Counted from the first letter of the stretch, positions 16,587 to 25,772 are shown. The stretch is 64,000 nucleotides of DNA from Flavobacteriaceae bacterium (GCA_028279515.1 JANQNQ010000008.1:248001-312000), one strand, 5' to 3'. The notes: generated from the letters alone by a model not told the origin. Numbers and translations are program-made.

Positions 16587-16712
16587 TTCAGAAGACCAAG
16601 AACGAACGATCTCACCTTAAAACGCCCATTACCCTTTCCAAAAACAGAAACGCCCTTAGAGTACATTTATACGACTCGTTTTCAATAGTGTCTAATTATT
16701 TTTATTTAAGCT

Positions 16713-16735
16713 TAAAATAGATTTTATCTATTTTA
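16713..16735. repeat. Perfect AT-rich inverted repeat
   Basis: TAAAATAGAT and ATCTATTTTA form a perfect 10-bp stem around TTT. It lies between the methyltransferase gene and the OmpH promoter. It could terminate the upstream transcript or be an operator; the downstream side is AT-rich without a clean T-run. Confidence 0.45.
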
Positions 16736-16779
16736 TTAAAATTGTCCATAATATTCCCGATCGGTAACTTGATCCTGTT

Positions 16780-16787
16780 TACATTTG
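16780..16787 (+). promoter_or_regulatory. -7 promoter element of the OmpH/Skp gene
   Basis: TACATTTG matches TAnnTTTG exactly, about 75 bases before the ATG, leaving a leader of roughly 70 bases. Confidence 0.6.
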
Positions 16788-16861
16788 CCATCATTGCAAT
16801 CGATAAGAGAGGTGTGATATCAAATTACATCTGACCTTTGAAAAACAATAAAATTTAACTG

Positions 16862-17383
16862 ATGAAAAAAGTAATAGTAGTTTTTTTGGCGATGGGCGCT
16901 TTGTTCTCATGTCAAACTCCAGACAAGATCGGTTTTGTAGATAACGTAGAACTGATCAACGAGTACCAAGAAAGAAAAGACATCGAAGCTGAATTCAAGG
17001 TAAGGGTGGAAGCGTATACCAAAAAAAGAGACAGCATTTATCAAGCCTTCGATATTGAATACAAAGAGGCAGGCCTTAAAGCACAAAAGATGTCACAGAA
17101 AAAAGCGCAAGAATTAGCGGCTGAGTTACAACAAAAAGGACAGATTCTTCAGCAACAACTTCAATTTGAAGAGCAGCAAATTCAGCAGGCGAGCCAAACA
17201 GAGATTGATACGCTTGTTAAAAAAGTGAAAGACTTTGTAAAGGACTACGGAAAGACCAACGGCTACACCTACATTTTAGGATCTAACGATGCCGGAAGCG
17301 TTTTATACGGAGCCGACGCAAAAGATCTTACCAAGACCTTGCTCGAAGAACTAAACAAAAAATACGAAGGAGAGAAGAAATAA
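16862..17383 (+). CDS. OmpH/Skp-family periplasmic chaperone, lipoprotein form
   Basis: Skp-family trimers hold unfolded outer-membrane proteins in the periplasm. The 173-residue product has a signal peptide with lipobox FSC (Cys near residue 17), then IGFVDNVELINEYQER, the typical OmpH N-terminal strand. A long Gln/Lys/Glu-rich coiled coil (about 60-130, including QQKGQILQQQLQFEEQQIQQ) and a C-terminal segment YTYILGSNDAGSVLYG follow, matching OmpH domains. A lipidated variant is common in Bacteroidota and differs from soluble E. coli Skp. It stands alone between its own promoter and a strong terminator. Confidence 0.87.
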   Translation: MKKVIVVFLAMGALFSCQTPDKIGFVDNVELINEYQERKDIEAEFKVRVEAYTKKRDSIYQAFDIEYKEAGLKAQKMSQKKAQELAAELQQKGQILQQQLQFEEQQIQQASQTEIDTLVKKVKDFVKDYGKTNGYTYILGSNDAGSVLYGADAKDLTKTLLEELNKKYEGEKK

Positions 17384-17402
17384 TCTCAAGGATAGAACTA
17401 AG

Positions 17403-17434
17403 AAAAAGGCGCTGATAATCAGCGCCTTTTTTAT
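17403..17434. terminator. Bidirectional terminator between the OmpH and DoxX-like genes
   Basis: AAAAAGGCGCTGA and TCAGCGCCTTTTT form a perfect 13-bp stem with a three-base loop and flanking A/T-runs. It serves both convergent units. Confidence 0.93.
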
Positions 17435-17454
17435 TTTAAATAATTGATAGTCAG

Positions 17455-17853
17455 TTATTTGCATAATAAAAATACAGTAAATATTGCAGGTATAAAGTAG
17501 ATGACTATACCCTTGGCTCCTTCATAATCCTTAGCAATTCTTTGACCAAACAATAGCATCAACAACGCTACACATGAAACAACTGCACCGTACAATGCGT
17601 ACGTTTTGCTTCCGTCAGAAATCAAATAAAATACCCCGACGATCATAAGCAGTGCAGCAACGATTTCAACAACCAAAATGACCGCCAATGCAGCAGACAC
17701 CATTCCTCTTAAAAAAGTCTTTGAAAAATGCTCTGTTAACCAACCCACATTGCCTTTCCAATCTAGAATTTTGTCCAGACCACTTTGTAAAAAGGTAATG
17801 ATGAGTAGAGCGAGTAGTAGTAGTTCGGTAATGTGATTCATTACGGCATCCAT
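17455..17853 (-). CDS. DoxX-like four-helix membrane protein
   Basis: The 132-residue protein is almost wholly hydrophobic, with four predicted transmembrane helices (about 7-23, 50-77, 85-103 and 112-131). LLIITFLQSGLDKILDWKGN in the first helix and loop resembles the conserved start of DoxX/SURF4-like small membrane proteins. The roles of that family vary (thiosulfate:quinone oxidoreductase subunit, redox stress), and none can be chosen here. It lies 11 bases downstream of holB on the same strand and is likely cotranscribed. The ATG four codons further in is an alternative start. Confidence 0.6.
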   Translation of the reverse strand: MDAVMNHITELLLLALLIITFLQSGLDKILDWKGNVGWLTEHFSKTFLRGMVSAALAVILVVEIVAALLMIVGVFYLISDGSKTYALYGAVVSCVALLMLLFGQRIAKDYEGAKGIVIYFIPAIFTVFLLCK

Positions 17854-17864
17854 AGTATAAGGTT

Positions 17865-19019
17865 TTAGGCTGATTTCTTATGTAGAAGGCGGGTGAGTTT
17901 AATCGAAAGGTCCGTCAAGATGATCTTGGCGTTTCCGTTACGCTCAATGTGATAAATGGCATCCTGAAGTTCTTCAGAGATTTCCATAATGTTGTTTCCG
18001 TGTACAAAAGGAGCGAATTTTTCAAGCGCAAACCCCTTCACTTTCGGCTCCATAAAGACCAAAGATTCGGCTTTATAATTCAGTAACATAGCTTGACGGA
18101 AAAAGTCCAAACAAAAACGCAGAAACTTCTTCTGTGTCTCACGCCCCGTACCAGCAATCATCGTACTCCACTCGATTAGATCGTGAATAGCGCCTTTGTT
18201 TCCTTTTGCTTTAAAAGCACTTCGGATCCAGGTCACAAACCACTCTTCAAATAGAATGTCTTCACTGTCATTATTCACCAGGTCCACTGCCTTGTTGTAG
18301 TTTCCGTTGGCTTGATGGGCGATCTTTTGCGCCTCTACCTCACCCAGTCCTTTTTGAGAGACGAGAGCGTCCTTGATGACAGCTTCGCCCAAAGGAGGGA
18401 AGTGCAATACCTGACAACGTGAACGAATGGTGCCGATAATTTGCTCTTCGTCTTCAGCAATTAACACAAAAAGAGTTTTTTCTGGCGGCTCTTCAATCAA
18501 CTTTAGCAGTTTGTTCGAGGCAGCGATATTCATCTTTTCGGCCATCCAAATGATCATCACTTTATAGCCTCCTTCATAGGATTTAAGGGAAAGGGATTTC
18601 ACAATTTCGAGCGATTCATCAACACCGATCTGTCCTTGCTTGTTATCAATTCCTAGCAACTTGTACCAGTCAAAAAGGTTACCGTAGGGCTGCTCGGCAA
18701 CAAACTCACGCCATTCCTCTAAAAAATGATTCGAAACAGGGTGCTTTTTCACCTTATCGTTGGTCGCCACCGGAAAGGCAAAATGAAGGTCCGGATGCGA
18801 GAGGTGATCAAACTTCAAATTACACGCCTCATTACCTCCGGTATTTTCTCCGTTAAGATTGCCACATAAAATGTACTGAGCATAGGCGATGGCCATAGAA
18901 AGCGTTCCACAGCCTTCTGGGCCGACAAAGAGTTGCGCGTGAGAAACACGTCCGTTTTCAACGCTTTGTGTCAAGTGCTTTTTAATGTGGGTTTGTCCGA
19001 GGATATCCGAAAATCGCAT
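17865..19019 (-). CDS. holB: DNA polymerase III clamp-loader subunit delta' (HolB)
   Basis: Part of the clamp-loader complex that places the beta sliding clamp on DNA. The 384-residue protein begins with FSDILGQTHIKKHL and has the modified P-loop region GPEGCGTLSMAIAYAQYILC, characteristic of delta'. The arginine-finger motif is present as IRSRCQVLHFP and the AAA+ sensor region as SNKLLKLIEEPPEKTLFVLI. A -7 box ends only four bases before the start codon, which suggests leaderless translation. The N-terminus matches the family's usual beginning, so a later start is unlikely. Transcription is divergent from pgk. Confidence 0.93.
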   Translation of the reverse strand: MRFSDILGQTHIKKHLTQSVENGRVSHAQLFVGPEGCGTLSMAIAYAQYILCGNLNGENTGGNEACNLKFDHLSHPDLHFAFPVATNDKVKKHPVSNHFLEEWREFVAEQPYGNLFDWYKLLGIDNKQGQIGVDESLEIVKSLSLKSYEGGYKVMIIWMAEKMNIAASNKLLKLIEEPPEKTLFVLIAEDEEQIIGTIRSRCQVLHFPPLGEAVIKDALVSQKGLGEVEAQKIAHQANGNYNKAVDLVNNDSEDILFEEWFVTWIRSAFKAKGNKGAIHDLIEWSTMIAGTGRETQKKFLRFCLDFFRQAMLLNYKAESLVFMEPKVKGFALEKFAPFVHGNNIMEISEELQDAIYHIERNGNAKIILTDLSIKLTRLLHKKSA

Positions 19020-19023
19020 GAGG

Positions 19024-19031
19024 CAAAGATA
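19024..19031 (-). promoter_or_regulatory. -7 promoter element of holB, probably leaderless
   Basis: The minus strand has TATCTTTG four bases upstream of the ATG. Transcription should therefore begin at or next to the A of the start codon. Confidence 0.65.
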
Positions 19032-19160
19032 ACAAAGTATCTCCCTTTTGAAACAAGCCCAATCAATTTGAAAGCCAAGACCTGAGTACGTGGCTCTTAA
19101 AATTTTTGAACGATAACGTTTTAGCTATATAAAGGGCTTTAAAACTCAGGTAGAAAAGCC

Positions 19161-19168
19161 TACATTTG
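19161..19168 (+). promoter_or_regulatory. -7 promoter element of pgk
   Basis: TACATTTG is an exact TAnnTTTG match, 36 bases before the ATG at 19205. Confidence 0.7.
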
Positions 19169-19204
19169 CGGTCAAATACAGAAGACAACTAAACTAAAAT
19201 TTTG

Positions 19205-20392
19205 ATGAAAACAATCAACGACTTCAATTTTGAAAACCAAAAAGCCCTCATTCGTGTAGATTTTAATGTGCCTCTAAACGAGGATTTTGAAGTAACTGAT
19301 GCCACTCGAATTCACGCTGCAAAACCGACCATCATTAAGGTGTTGGAAGACGGCGGAAGCTGTGTGCTTATGAGTCATTTGGGGCGTCCGAAAGGTGAGG
19401 TGAAAGAAGAACTTTCGCTGCGTCATATCGTGGCTGCGGTTTCAGATATTATCGGAGTTGAGGTGAAGTTTGTGTCAGACTGCGTAGGCGAGGAGGCCGA
19501 GGCAGCCGTTGCATCGCTAGAACCAGGTGAGGTTTTGTTGTTAGAAAATCTTCGTTTTTACAGTCAAGAAACCAAAGGAGATGAGGCCTTTGCTTGGCAG
19601 TTGTCTAAGCTTGGAGATATCTACGTAAACGATGCCTTTGGTACAGCGCACAGAGCGCATGCTTCTACGACGGTTGTCGCTCAATATTTTGACGGAAATA
19701 AATGCTTCGGAAACCTTTTGGCCAAAGAAATTGAAAGCATCAAAAAAGTGATGGAGACAGGAGAGAAGCCCGTTTTAGCCATTTTAGGCGGAGCGAAGGT
19801 TTCTTCAAAGATCACCATCATCGAGAATATTTTAGACAAGGTTGATCACCTTATTGTAGGAGGCGGAATGACCTTCACTTTTATCAAAGCACAAGGCGGA
19901 AACATTGGCGATTCGATCTGTGAAGATGACAAGATGGAATTGGCCCTTGACATTATGAAACAAGCCGAAGCAAAAGGTGTGAAGATCCATCTTCCGGTTG
20001 ATGTAAAAGCAGCCAACGCTTTTGACAACAATGCCGAAACACAATTCTTACCAGTGGATCAAATTCCTGCCGGATGGCAAGGACTGGATGCAGGTCCGCA
20101 ATCTTTAGAGCTATTCAAAGAAGTGGTGCTTGGGTCTAAGACCATTCTTTGGAATGGACCTTTAGGCGTTTTTGAGTTCGAAAACTTTGCTAACGGGACT
20201 ATCGAACTCGGAAATCAGATTGCTGAAGCCACCGAAAATGGAGCCTTTTCATTGGTAGGCGGAGGAGACTCGGTTGCTGCCGTAAAGCAGTTTGGATTTG
20301 AAAATAAAGTAAGCTACGTATCTACGGGCGGAGGCGCCATGCTCGAGAGCCTAGAAGGAAAGACATTGCCTGGTATCGCAGCAATTTTGTAA
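19205..20392 (+). CDS. pgk: Phosphoglycerate kinase
   Basis: Catalyses 1,3-bisphosphoglycerate + ADP to 3-phosphoglycerate + ATP in glycolysis and its reverse in gluconeogenesis. The PGK signature [11 protein letters not shown] (residues about 14-24) is clear. So are [44 protein letters not shown] and the C-terminal nucleotide-binding [12 protein letters not shown]. About 395 residues is the standard bacterial length. I use the ATG at 19205 rather than the TTG immediately before it. It is a single-gene unit between its promoter and a strong terminator. Confidence 0.98.
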   Translation: MKTINDFNFENQKALIRVDFNVPLNEDFEVTDATRIHAAKPTIIKVLEDGGSCVLMSHLGRPKGEVKEELSLRHIVAAVSDIIGVEVKFVSDCVGEEAEAAVASLEPGEVLLLENLRFYSQETKGDEAFAWQLSKLGDIYVNDAFGTAHRAHASTTVVAQYFDGNKCFGNLLAKEIESIKKVMETGEKPVLAILGGAKVSSKITIIENILDKVDHLIVGGGMTFTFIKAQGGNIGDSICEDDKMELALDIMKQAEAKGVKIHLPVDVKAANAFDNNAETQFLPVDQIPAGWQGLDAGPQSLELFKEVVLGSKTILWNGPLGVFEFENFANGTIELGNQIAEATENGAFSLVGGGDSVAAVKQFGFENKVSYVSTGGGAMLESLEGKTLPGIAAIL

Positions 20393-20417
20393 TAACAATA
20401 CATACAATACATAGTAA

Positions 20418-20449
20418 GAAAGCCATCCTTATTGGGGGTGGCTTTTTTC
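20418..20449 (+). terminator. Terminator after pgk
   Basis: AAAGCCATCC and GGGTGGCTTT pair around TTATTGG and are followed by a T-run. Confidence 0.88.
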
Positions 20450-20586
20450 ATGTCCCCAGCTTTTAACAAGTCTTTAATTTGGAAATCGTTAAAAAAACAC
20501 GATTTTAGCGGTAAGCGCGTTGTAGTAGTGTGCACCCTAAATACCATGCTATGAAGATGCGTAAACCGCTACAAAAGAAAAGGATA

Positions 20587-22179
20587 ATGAAGTTTCGTTG
20601 GTTTTCAATGTTGATTGTTGTGATTCCGTTTATTGCGAACGCACAAGACACACCGCAAAAACAAGATTCTATTACTACCAAGACTGCCTTGGTACCCAAA
20701 GATTCCCTTGCAATCGAAGATGGTAAAACGATCGACCTCATCGCTAACGATTCGATCGTGATGATTGACGGGCAGCCCACGTTCGAGAAAAAGGCCGATA
20801 ATAAGTACAACCTGCAAGATTATGCCCAAGCGGCCAAGATCGATAGTTTGTGGCTTCAGGAGTTGCACAACATGGCCACTTTTGACTCTATCTACAAGAC
20901 GGTTTCAAACCTTACGTACACCAAAGTCGAATACGTAGACCTTCCTACAGATACACTAAAAGCCAGATTAAAAAGACTCAATGCGCGTACTCCATTTAAT
21001 GTAGAATACAATCCGTCGTTAGAAAGTGTCATCAAGAATTTCTTGAAGAACCGACACAAGTCATTGACTCGTTTGATGACCGTGGCGCAGTACTATTTTC
21101 CGATGTTTGAGCAAGAACTCGACAACTACGACATTCCGATAGAGATGAAGTACTTGGCGATTGTTGAGTCGGCTCTAAATCCAAGAGCGCGATCACGAGT
21201 TGGCGCTACCGGATTATGGCAATTTATGTATGCCACCGGAAGGCAATACAACCTGGAAGTAAACTCGTATGTTGACGAACGAAGCGACCCAATGAAAGCC
21301 ACCAAAGCAGCTTGCGAATATTTGGCAAGCCTATACAAGATCTTTGGGGATTGGGACTTGGCGCTAGCTGCCTATAATTCGGGCCCCGGTAATGTATCAA
21401 AGGCAATCAGACGTTCTGGAGGCTATAAGAATTATTGGAATTTACGCCCATATCTTCCACGTGAAACAGCAGGCTACGTTCCGGCATTTCTGGCCACCAT
21501 GTATATCTTTGAATATGCCGATCAGCATGCATTTCAGCCTAAAATAACTGAAACACCTTATTTCAAATCAGACACGATCCAAGTGAAGAAACTGATCACA
21601 TTCGATCAGATCTCTGAATTAATAGATATTAAAGTAGAAGAGCTTCAGTTCTATAACCCTTCCTACAAATTGGACATTATTCCGAATGTAGAAGGAAGGG
21701 ACTATGCTTTGCGACTTCCAATCGACAAGATCGGTGTGTTCGTTTCCAATGAGGAAGCGATCTATGCCCATGTACAGGCGGAAAATGACGCCAGAGAAAA
21801 ACCGCTTCCGCAGTTATTCAAAATGGATAGCAAGATCCGTTACCGTGTTAGAAGTGGGGACTACCTCGGAAGAATTGCCCGAAAATTTGGGGTGCGTGTC
21901 AGTGATATCAAACGATGGAATGGCCTTCGAAACAACAATATCAGAGTGGGCCGACGCTTGACCATTTATCCTAAAAAACCTGCGTTTACCAATGTAGCTC
22001 CTAAGAAGTCTAAAAAGAAGGTAAACCCGAACGCCAAGGTATATGTGGTACAATCAGGAGATTCACTTTGGAGCATTTCTCAAAAATTTAATGGGGTTTC
22101 CGTTCAAAATTTGAAAGATTGGAACGATATTAGTGGTACAAAACTAAAACCCGGAATGAAACTCAAGGTTTCGAAATAA
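20587..22179 (+). CDS. MltD-like membrane-associated lytic transglycosylase with two LysM domains
   Basis: Cleaves peptidoglycan glycan strands by the lytic transglycosylase reaction in the periplasm. After a signal peptide (MKFRWFSMLIVVIPFIANAQ) comes a linker, then a family 1 SLT domain. It has the catalytic glutamate in LAIVESALNP (near residue 194), GATGLWQFM, ALAAYNSGPGNV and YVPAFLATMY. Two LysM peptidoglycan-binding domains lie near 418-461 (YRVRSGDYLGRIARKFG) and 486-530 (YVVQSGDSLWSISQKF). The frame is open further upstream with ATGs at 20551 and 20557, but the start at 20587 gives the best signal peptide. DUF4837 follows 21 bases downstream, probably in the same operon. A near-perfect parS-like sequence lies in the PRET region. 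Confidence 0.9.
   Translation: MKFRWFSMLIVVIPFIANAQDTPQKQDSITTKTALVPKDSLAIEDGKTIDLIANDSIVMIDGQPTFEKKADNKYNLQDYAQAAKIDSLWLQELHNMATFDSIYKTVSNLTYTKVEYVDLPTDTLKARLKRLNARTPFNVEYNPSLESVIKNFLKNRHKSLTRLMTVAQYYFPMFEQELDNYDIPIEMKYLAIVESALNPRARSRVGATGLWQFMYATGRQYNLEVNSYVDERSDPMKATKAACEYLASLYKIFGDWDLALAAYNSGPGNVSKAIRRSGGYKNYWNLRPYLPRETAGYVPAFLATMYIFEYADQHAFQPKITETPYFKSDTIQVKKLITFDQISELIDIKVEELQFYNPSYKLDIIPNVEGRDYALRLPIDKIGVFVSNEEAIYAHVQAENDAREKPLPQLFKMDSKIRYRVRSGDYLGRIARKFGVRVSDIKRWNGLRNNNIRVGRRLTIYPKKPAFTNVAPKKSKKKVNPNAKVYVVQSGDSLWSISQKFNGVSVQNLKDWNDISGTKLKPGMKLKVSK
21453..21468. promoter_or_regulatory. Possible fourth parS-like site inside the transglycosylase gene
   Basis: TCTTCCACGTGAAACA differs at one position from the parS consensus TGTTYCACGTGRAACA. 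It encodes the conserved LPRET motif of the transglycosylase, so the match may result from protein coding constraint. Confidence 0.35.
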
Positions 22180-22200
22180 TTCCCACTAAAACTCAAACAC

Positions 22201-23181
22201 GTGAAAAAGCTATTTATACTTGCATTGGTCGCACTAGGAATGGTGGCCTGCGAGAGTAAAAAAGACCCAAACGTACGTTTTATACCCGACTCAAACGGTA
22301 ACATCAACGCACTTACGGTAGTCATTGAAAACGACCTATGGAGTGGCCCTGTAGGCGATGAGATTCGCAGAGTCTTTGCCGCCGCCGTCGACGGATTGCC
22401 ACAGCAAGAACCCTTATTCTCTATCAATCAAATGCCGCCCGTGGCGTTTTCTGATTTTGCGCGCAACAGCCGTAACGTACTTTTGGTAACCCAAGAAAAC
22501 AAGTCGGCCTACGATATTAAAGAAGATGTATACGCCAGACCACAGCGCGTTGCCTTTATAAAAGGAAGCAATCAGCAAGAGATCATCGACAGCATTTCAA
22601 AGAATGCCAAAAAGATCGTTGCAACTTTTAAGTCCAACGAATTGAAGGAAAAGCAACGCCGTATCGCGAAATCACTCAACCGAGACAAGAAGCTTGAAGA
22701 AGTGTTGGGAATCTCATTGAGAATACCTTCCATCTATGAGATCGTAAAGCAAGAGAAGAATTTCTTCTGGATTGAAAAGGAAATACAAAAAGGCACGATG
22801 AACATCATTGCTTATGAAATGCCGCTAAACAGCATTCCGAAGGATAGCACGACCGTTGATGCCATCATTAAAATGAGAGACTCGATCGGAGAGTCCTATA
22901 TTCCCGGAAGACTTGAAGGAGCACATATGATCACTGAAAAGGCCTATGCTCCGTACCTGTACGATGCCATCATCGACAACAAACCTGCGTTTGAGACGCG
23001 TGGTATGTGGGAAGTGAAGAACGACTTCATGGCTGGACCCTTCTTAAATTATGCTGTCGAAGACAAGATCAACAACCGATTGTTGGTAGTTGAAGGCTTC
23101 GTTTTTGCACCTTCGATCAGTAAACGAGATTATATATTTGAGCTCGAGGCGATCCTAAGGTCCTTAGAGATAAAAGAATAA
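22201..23181 (+). CDS. DUF4837-family lipoprotein
   Basis: The 326-residue product starts with GTG, has a lipoprotein signal peptide and the lipobox VAC (Cys near residue 20), and continues with SNGNINALTVVIENDLWSG, typical of DUF4837 proteins that are conserved in Bacteroidota. The function is not established. The mature part has two similar-looking alpha/beta halves (around 35-150 and 165-320), with VLLVTQ and NIIAYEMPL strands. Its placement directly after a MltD-type transglycosylase suggests an envelope role; this is inference. A terminator follows. Confidence 0.82.
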   Translation: MKKLFILALVALGMVACESKKDPNVRFIPDSNGNINALTVVIENDLWSGPVGDEIRRVFAAAVDGLPQQEPLFSINQMPPVAFSDFARNSRNVLLVTQENKSAYDIKEDVYARPQRVAFIKGSNQQEIIDSISKNAKKIVATFKSNELKEKQRRIAKSLNRDKKLEEVLGISLRIPSIYEIVKQEKNFFWIEKEIQKGTMNIIAYEMPLNSIPKDSTTVDAIIKMRDSIGESYIPGRLEGAHMITEKAYAPYLYDAIIDNKPAFETRGMWEVKNDFMAGPFLNYAVEDKINNRLLVVEGFVFAPSISKRDYIFELEAILRSLEIKE

Positions 23182-23207
23182 GTTTTAAAGCAAGTGCTTA
23201 AAAAATG

Positions 23208-23236
23208 AATCCCGCTTTTTCGCGGGATTTTTTTAT
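23208..23236 (+). terminator. Terminator after DUF4837
   Basis: AATCCCGC and GCGGGATT pair around TTTTTC and are followed by a run of T residues. Confidence 0.9.
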
Positions 23237-23256
23237 TTCCTAGCGGGAAGATTTTC

Positions 23257-23264
23257 TACATTTA
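23257..23264 (+). promoter_or_regulatory. Probable -7 element of tex
   Basis: TACATTTA differs at the last base from TAnnTTTG and lies 21 bases before the tex ATG. Confidence 0.45.
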
Positions 23265-23285
23265 CCACCGCACAAATTATCAGTT

Positions 23286-25412
23286 ATGCAACGATTGTCA
23301 TTTATAGTAGATCAGCTCCCTATCAAAGAACAGCAAGTCAAGAACACCCTAAAGCTTCTGGACGAAGATTGTACGATTCCGTTTATTTCGCGATATCGAA
23401 AGGAGATGACCGGCAACTTAGATGAGGTGCAGATCGGAGCCATCGTAAAGCTGAAGAATACGTTTGAAGAACTGCAAAAACGAAAGCAAACCATCAGCAA
23501 GGCCATTGATGAGCAAGGGGAGTTGACCGAAGTGCTCAAGGCGAAGATCGAAAAGGCCAACACGATGATCCAATTAGAGGATTTATACCTTCCATATAAA
23601 AAGAAACGAAAGACAAAAGCTAGCGTTGCTCGTGATCAAGGCCTTGAACCCTTGGCCAAGATCATCATGAAACAGCAACACGATGATGTAGGATTTGCAG
23701 CCACACAGTTCTTAAATGAACATATCAAAAACGAAGAACAGGCCCTTGAAGGCGCTCGGCATATCATCGCCGAGTGGATCAACGAGAACGAGTTTGTGAG
23801 AAACAAACTGAGAAGGCTATATCAGCGAAAGGCAACGATCGCTACAAAAGTGATCAAAGACAAGAAAGAGACTGATGAGGCGCAAAAATTCCAACAATAT
23901 TTTGACTGGAGCGAAGCCCTGAATCGTTGTCCGTCGCACCGTTTGCTGGCTATGTTAAGAGCCGAAAACGAAGAAATCATAAGGGTCAAGGTCTCAGTTG
24001 AGAAAGAAGATGCGTTAGACATTATCGACGACATTATTATCAAGACGAGCAACGAATCCTGTACTGATCAAATCTTCATTGCGATTGAAGACGCATATAA
24101 ACGATTGTTGGCGCCTGCTTTGTCTAATGAAACACTTAGTGAGGCCAAGCAAAAGGCCGACGATGATGCCATCAAGGTCTTTGCAAGCAACTTGCAACAG
24201 CTGCTGTTGGCACCACCATTGGGCGAAAAACGGATCCTCGCTATTGATCCCGGCTATCGTTCGGGATGCAAGGTGGTCTGTCTCGATGAACAAGGAAACT
24301 TATTGCACAACGAGAAAATCTATCCGCATGCGCCTCAGCGCGAAACCACACAGGCAATGAAGAAGATTCGTTCGTTGGTCAACGCCTATAAAGTGGAAGC
24401 CATTTCTATCGGAAACGGTACCGCTTCGCGTGAAACAGAGCACTTTATCAAGAAGATCGGGTTTGACCGAGAAATACAAGTTTTTGTGGTGAACGAAGCA
24501 GGAGCCTCTATTTATTCAGCTTCAAAAATTGCTAGGGCCGAATTCCCGAATTACGATGTGACGGTAAGAGGAGCAGTTTCCATTGGTCGAAGACTTTCGG
24601 ATCCGTTGGCCGAGTTGGTCAAGATCGACCCAAAATCCATAGGAGTAGGGCAGTACCAGCATGATGTCGATCAGACAAAACTAAAAGGAGAGCTAGACAC
24701 AGTGGTGATGAGCTGTGTAAACAGTATTGGAGTCAATGTAAACACGGCAAGCGCATCCCTGTTGAGTTACGTATCGGGCATTGGCGAAAAACTAGCTGAA
24801 AATATAGTCGATTATCGGGCAAACACGGGTGGAATTTCTTCTCGAAAAGAACTCAAGAAAGTGGCCCGTTTAGGGGATAAAGCTTTTGAACAAGCAGCGG
24901 CGTTTTTAAGAGTTACTGATTCGCAACATCCGCTCGACAACTCAGCCGTGCACCCAGAACGTTATGCAATCGTTGAAAAAATGGCGAAGGATGTCAATGC
25001 GCAGTTGGGTGATTTAATCGGAAACAAAACACTTATCCAACAGATCAAGTTACAAGACTATTGTTCTGACGAAGTGGGGCTTCCGACACTAACAGATATT
25101 GTGAAAGAATTGGAAAAGCCAGGCGTTGACCCGAGAAAATCAGCAAAGGTTTTTGAGTTCGACCCCAATGTTCGCACGATTGAAGATCTAAAACAAGGGA
25201 TGAAGCTTCCGGGGATTGTAAACAACATTACCAACTTTGGTTGTTTTGTCGACATCGGAATCAAAGAGAGTGGCTTGGTACACATCTCAAAGCTCGCCAA
25301 CGAATATATCAGTGACGTCAATAGTGTAGTAAAATTGCATCAACATGTCTCAGTCACTGTACTAGAAGTAGATGTAAGCCGAAAACGCATACAGTTATCG
25401 ATGATTGACTAA
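23286..25412 (+). CDS. tex: Tex-family S1 RNA-binding transcription accessory protein
   Basis: Tex is a conserved nucleic-acid-binding protein tied to transcription and RNA metabolism. The 708-residue protein shows the full architecture: a helical N-terminal Tex domain (MTGNLDEVQIG, LEDLYLPYKKKRKTKA), a YqgF/RNase H-like domain (RILAIDPGYRSGCKV, near 317), tandem helix-hairpin-helix motifs (LLSYVSGIGEKLAENIV) and a C-terminal S1 domain (GMKLPGIVNNITNFGCFVDI, about 638-704). All landmarks are intact and the length is near the family norm (700-780). It is a single-gene unit, convergent with tatA. Confidence 0.96.
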   Translation: MQRLSFIVDQLPIKEQQVKNTLKLLDEDCTIPFISRYRKEMTGNLDEVQIGAIVKLKNTFEELQKRKQTISKAIDEQGELTEVLKAKIEKANTMIQLEDLYLPYKKKRKTKASVARDQGLEPLAKIIMKQQHDDVGFAATQFLNEHIKNEEQALEGARHIIAEWINENEFVRNKLRRLYQRKATIATKVIKDKKETDEAQKFQQYFDWSEALNRCPSHRLLAMLRAENEEIIRVKVSVEKEDALDIIDDIIIKTSNESCTDQIFIAIEDAYKRLLAPALSNETLSEAKQKADDDAIKVFASNLQQLLLAPPLGEKRILAIDPGYRSGCKVVCLDEQGNLLHNEKIYPHAPQRETTQAMKKIRSLVNAYKVEAISIGNGTASRETEHFIKKIGFDREIQVFVVNEAGASIYSASKIARAEFPNYDVTVRGAVSIGRRLSDPLAELVKIDPKSIGVGQYQHDVDQTKLKGELDTVVMSCVNSIGVNVNTASASLLSYVSGIGEKLAENIVDYRANTGGISSRKELKKVARLGDKAFEQAAAFLRVTDSQHPLDNSAVHPERYAIVEKMAKDVNAQLGDLIGNKTLIQQIKLQDYCSDEVGLPTLTDIVKELEKPGVDPRKSAKVFEFDPNVRTIEDLKQGMKLPGIVNNITNFGCFVDIGIKESGLVHISKLANEYISDVNSVVKLHQHVSVTVLEVDVSRKRIQLSMID

Positions 25413-25427
25413 CAGGATCTAAAAAAA

Positions 25428-25452
25428 GAAACCCCGCAATTTGCGGGGTTAT
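25428..25452. terminator. Bidirectional terminator between tex and tatA
   Basis: AACCCCGCAA and TTGCGGGGTT form a perfect 10-bp stem with a two-base loop. An A-run precedes it and T-rich sequence follows. Confidence 0.92.
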
Positions 25453-25476
25453 TTCATCTATAGAAAGAGTAATAAT

Positions 25477-25671
25477 TTACTCTGTTTTGTCTTCTACTTT
25501 CTTAGGGTCTTCGGTGTCTTCTCTAGAGGCGTCCTTGAATTCTTTAATTCCACTTCCTAATCCGCGCATCAACTCAGGAATTTTTCTTCCTCCAAACAAT
25601 AAAAGAACAACCACAACGATCAAAATGATCTGCGGAGCGCCAATGGCCAAAAATGTTTGTAATGATATCAT
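25477..25671 (-). CDS. tatA: Twin-arginine translocase subunit TatA/E
   Basis: Pore-forming subunit of the Tat pathway, which exports folded proteins across the inner membrane. The 64-residue length is normal. One N-terminal membrane helix ([15 protein letters not shown]) is followed by the diagnostic [21 protein letters not shown] amphipathic segment and an acidic/lysine tail. No tatC is adjacent. Upstream on the minus strand is a perfect TACCTTTG -7 box. Confidence 0.95.
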   Translation of the reverse strand: MISLQTFLAIGAPQIILIVVVVLLLFGGRKIPELMRGLGSGIKEFKDASREDTEDPKKVEDKTE

Positions 25672-25692
25672 TGTTACAGTGATTTATTGGTA

Positions 25693-25700
25693 CAAAGGTA
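25693..25700 (-). promoter_or_regulatory. -7 promoter element of tatA
   Basis: The minus strand reads TACCTTTG, an exact TAnnTTTG match, 21 bases before the ATG. Confidence 0.65.
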
Positions 25701-25772
25701 ATAAGAAATACCCAAACGGCACGTTAAAGAACTAAAATTAAGCTTGGGCCATTTAGTATCTGACCTATTGGC

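Noticed and set aside
22190-22210. CACGTGAAA at 22197 and 34301 as further parS sites
   Set aside because: Only the CACGTG core and one half match; the other half arm is absent, and both overlap GTG start codons.
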